Positions 8,168 through 9,218 of a stretch of DNA of 9,218 bases are shown here, piece by piece. The stretch spans positions 1 to 9,218 of the forward strand of contig URSO01000072.1 in the NCBI GenBank assembly GCA_900550415.1, in the 5' to 3' direction. The translations under genes were made by a program, and so were the position numbers. How positions within the stretch are numbered: position 1 is the stretch's first letter; the number at the start of each line of letters is the position of its first letter. Under the pieces are notes generated by a model. That model ran no database searches. It was not told where the DNA came from and saw only the letters and a list, made by a program, of their open reading frames with translations. The DNA comes from an uncultured Collinsella sp. (GTDB taxonomy: Bacteria; Actinomycetota; Coriobacteriia; Coriobacteriales; Coriobacteriaceae).

Positions 8168-8767
8168 TCAGCAGATACTAGGCCCAGCCTTTATCAACTT
8201 CATCCATTTACATAATGTCGAATTCTTAATCAGAATTCTTGCCGTAAGTCTTCTAACATCAGTCGCCGGATCGTTCCCTCGTTTACCTGCAACATCTTCG
8301 ATTGCGAACCATATATCGCCTTTTGCCTTAAACGCGCAGAATCTACCGTGAGCAAATCCATTTCTTAAGTGATAAAACAAGCTGAGCGTTTGATTACTTT
8401 TAGCGTCATAAAAGACCGCAGACTCAAAGGGCTTTGACACAATGTCACCGCAATCAAACAAATCAGCGCTCCGCAAAGCCTGTTCCATATCGCCAATGGT
8501 TGCAGCGGACCAATATAAAGATTTGTTTGAGCTTGCTGCCTTAAGTTTTTTATTCAAATATTGGGGTTTTCTCCAGGGAGTATCCCACCCGTATTCAGAT
8601 ACCGGGATGCTTCTGCTAGACAGCCCCGGAGCTGGGGTTTCGACAACGAAGAACCTAAGAAGCGGGGCAAGCACAGGGCCCAGTGACTTCTGAGATAGAC
8701 CGCATTTAACCCATGCAGGATTAGATTCAACAAACACAACCTTATTTGCTGATACTGTTTCGAACAT
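8168..8767 (-). CDS. HEPN-like protein embedded in pglX, possible RNase
   Basis: The 199-residue product carries SLFYHLRNGFAHGRF (about 129-143), with R-N-G-F-A-H at about 135-140. This fits the HEPN active-site pattern R-polar-x3-H in a predicted helix. HEPN proteins are often RNA-cutting toxins or defence nucleases, with the Arg and His at the dimer interface; RNase action here is inferred. The N-terminal ~100 residues are not recognised. No partner nucleotidyltransferase (MNT antitoxin) is seen beside it. ATG 8767 is chosen because GGTGAG lies just upstream. The stop codon of the pglX part ends 9 bases before it and is in the same frame, so translation is probably coupled, and readthrough of the TAG would fuse the two. 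GC is low for the window (37-50% in hand-counted lines), which suggests acquisition. Extra defence genes between pglX and pglZ are known in other BREX loci, for example ariAB in Salmonella D23580. Confidence 0.6.
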   Translation of the reverse strand: MFETVSANKVVFVESNPAWVKCGLSQKSLGPVLAPLLRFFVVETPAPGLSSRSIPVSEYGWDTPWRKPQYLNKKLKAASSNKSLYWSAATIGDMEQALRSADLFDCGDIVSKPFESAVFYDAKSNQTLSLFYHLRNGFAHGRFCAFKAKGDIWFAIEDVAGKRGNDPATDVRRLTARILIKNSTLCKWMKLIKAGPSIC

Positions 8768-8776
8768 GAATCTCAC

Positions 8777-9218
8777 CTAAACCAAGGGGTTGCGTTTGAA
8801 ATCCCAGGAGGTTTCAAACGAGTCCCAGTCAAGTTCGGATGCATGGAGTGATTCCTGAACCAATTTCAAAACTTCCTCATTAGAAGAATCTATCCCGTGG
8901 ACAGGGATGCGTTTAAGGTCTCCAACTTCATTATTAAAAGTCTGGCTCAACGCCAGCTTAATATATTGCGCTGTAGAGCTATTAAGCAGGCCAAGAATGA
9001 ATAGCCTGTCTTCCTGCTTAACCGGAACAATGTAATAGCCCGCTCCGCCACAAATAGAATTGTCCGAACAATTTCGAACACTAATCGGACCACTTGTAAG
9101 CGCTGACCAGGTTAACACGCCGTTTTTATGGTAAAAACGTTCATTTTGGACACGGGCTTTTGCTTTGGCTCTGTTAGACCAAATTTGACACGATCGGCTG
9201 TTCGTCGAACCGGAAAAT
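8777..9218 (-). CDS. pglX: PglX, distal part of methyltransferase/target-recognition region (5' end outside window)
   Basis: This frame is open from the right window edge (first full codon at 9217) to TAG at 8777-8779, giving about 146 residues. It contains RVQNERFYHKNGVLTWSAL, LGLLNSSTAQYI, NEVGDLKRIPV and the PglX hallmark DWDSFETSWDFKRNPLV, all typical of the region just before the PglX C-terminal domain. The catalytic motifs lie upstream, outside the window. The frame covers the inverted repeat, so there is no reason to start at the GTG at 9118. In single-gene PglX the sequence would continue into the domain found here at 6935-7903; instead it stops after NPLV and the HEPN-like gene begins. 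GC is about 40-43% in hand-counted lines, well below the rest of the operon, suggesting that this specificity region was swapped in. Confidence 0.87.
   Translation of the reverse strand, partial: FSGSTNSRSCQIWSNRAKAKARVQNERFYHKNGVLTWSALTSGPISVRNCSDNSICGGAGYYIVPVKQEDRLFILGLLNSSTAQYIKLALSQTFNNEVGDLKRIPVHGIDSSNEEVLKLVQESLHASELDWDSFETSWDFKRNPLV
9167..9218. repeat. Right arm of the terminal inverted repeat, inside pglX
   Basis: Its reverse complement equals 4-55 without mismatch. On the minus strand it encodes FSGSTNSRSCQIWSNRA in the pglX frame and then runs on into KAKARVQNERFY, while the left arm runs into TAA. The inner repeat boundary falls after the GCC Ala codon on both sides. The outer boundary cannot be seen because the window ends within the repeat. 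Placement just before a target-recognition segment suits a specificity or on/off switch. Confidence 0.95.

Noticed and set aside
1..9218. CRISPR array, tRNA, rRNA, insertion-sequence transposase or recombinase gene
   Set aside because: No spaced direct repeats, RNA-gene landmarks, or transposase or integrase motifs were seen on either strand.

Overview
The window looks like the 3' half of a BREX type 1 phage-defence operon from a GC-rich Gram-positive. A gut coriobacterium such as Collinsella or a relative is my best guess, from base composition, strong AGGAGG-type ribosome sites and codon choice; this is an inference, not a match to a known genome. Every convincing gene lies on the minus strand, so the operon reads from right to left. 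The order pglX, pglZ, brxL is the canonical BREX-1 order. The upstream genes (brxA, brxB, brxC and the first part of pglX) must lie beyond base 9218.

In transcription order the layout is as follows. (1) 9218-8777 holds the end of the methyltransferase/target-recognition part of PglX, open at the window edge and ending at an amber codon. (2) 8767-8168 encodes a HEPN-like protein with an RNGFAH motif, starting 9 bases after that stop and in the same frame. (3) 8167-7904 is a gap with possible remnants of a small ORF. (4) 7903-6935 encodes the C-terminal third of PglX as a separate gene with its own start. (5) 6911-4213 is pglZ, broken by an apparent 10-base deletion that removes the conserved Ala-Asp-His of the catalytic core and shifts the frame. 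(6) 4201-1868 is an intact brxL. (7) 1790-426 and 398-201 are two unrecognised genes, the second very small and acidic. (8) 200-60 holds a strong-looking promoter with a LexA/SOS-like box and a rho-independent terminator.

The most striking feature is architectural. The window begins and ends in the two arms of an inverted repeat of at least 52 bp. The right arm is coding sequence inside pglX. The left arm carries the same reading frame and meets a TAA immediately after the repeat. Recombination between the arms would turn the whole ~9 kb block around and replace the PglX tail with a stop, giving an on/off or allele switch of the methyltransferase. No recombinase is visible in the window. The pglX tail and the HEPN gene have clearly lower GC than the rest, so this end looks like an exchanged module.

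In an intact BREX-1 system PglX methylates host DNA, PglZ (alkaline-phosphatase fold) is essential for defence, and BrxL is the AAA+ effector. Here pglX is split and pglZ appears dead, so as assembled the system is either decaying, switched to an altered state, or affected by a local assembly error in pglZ.
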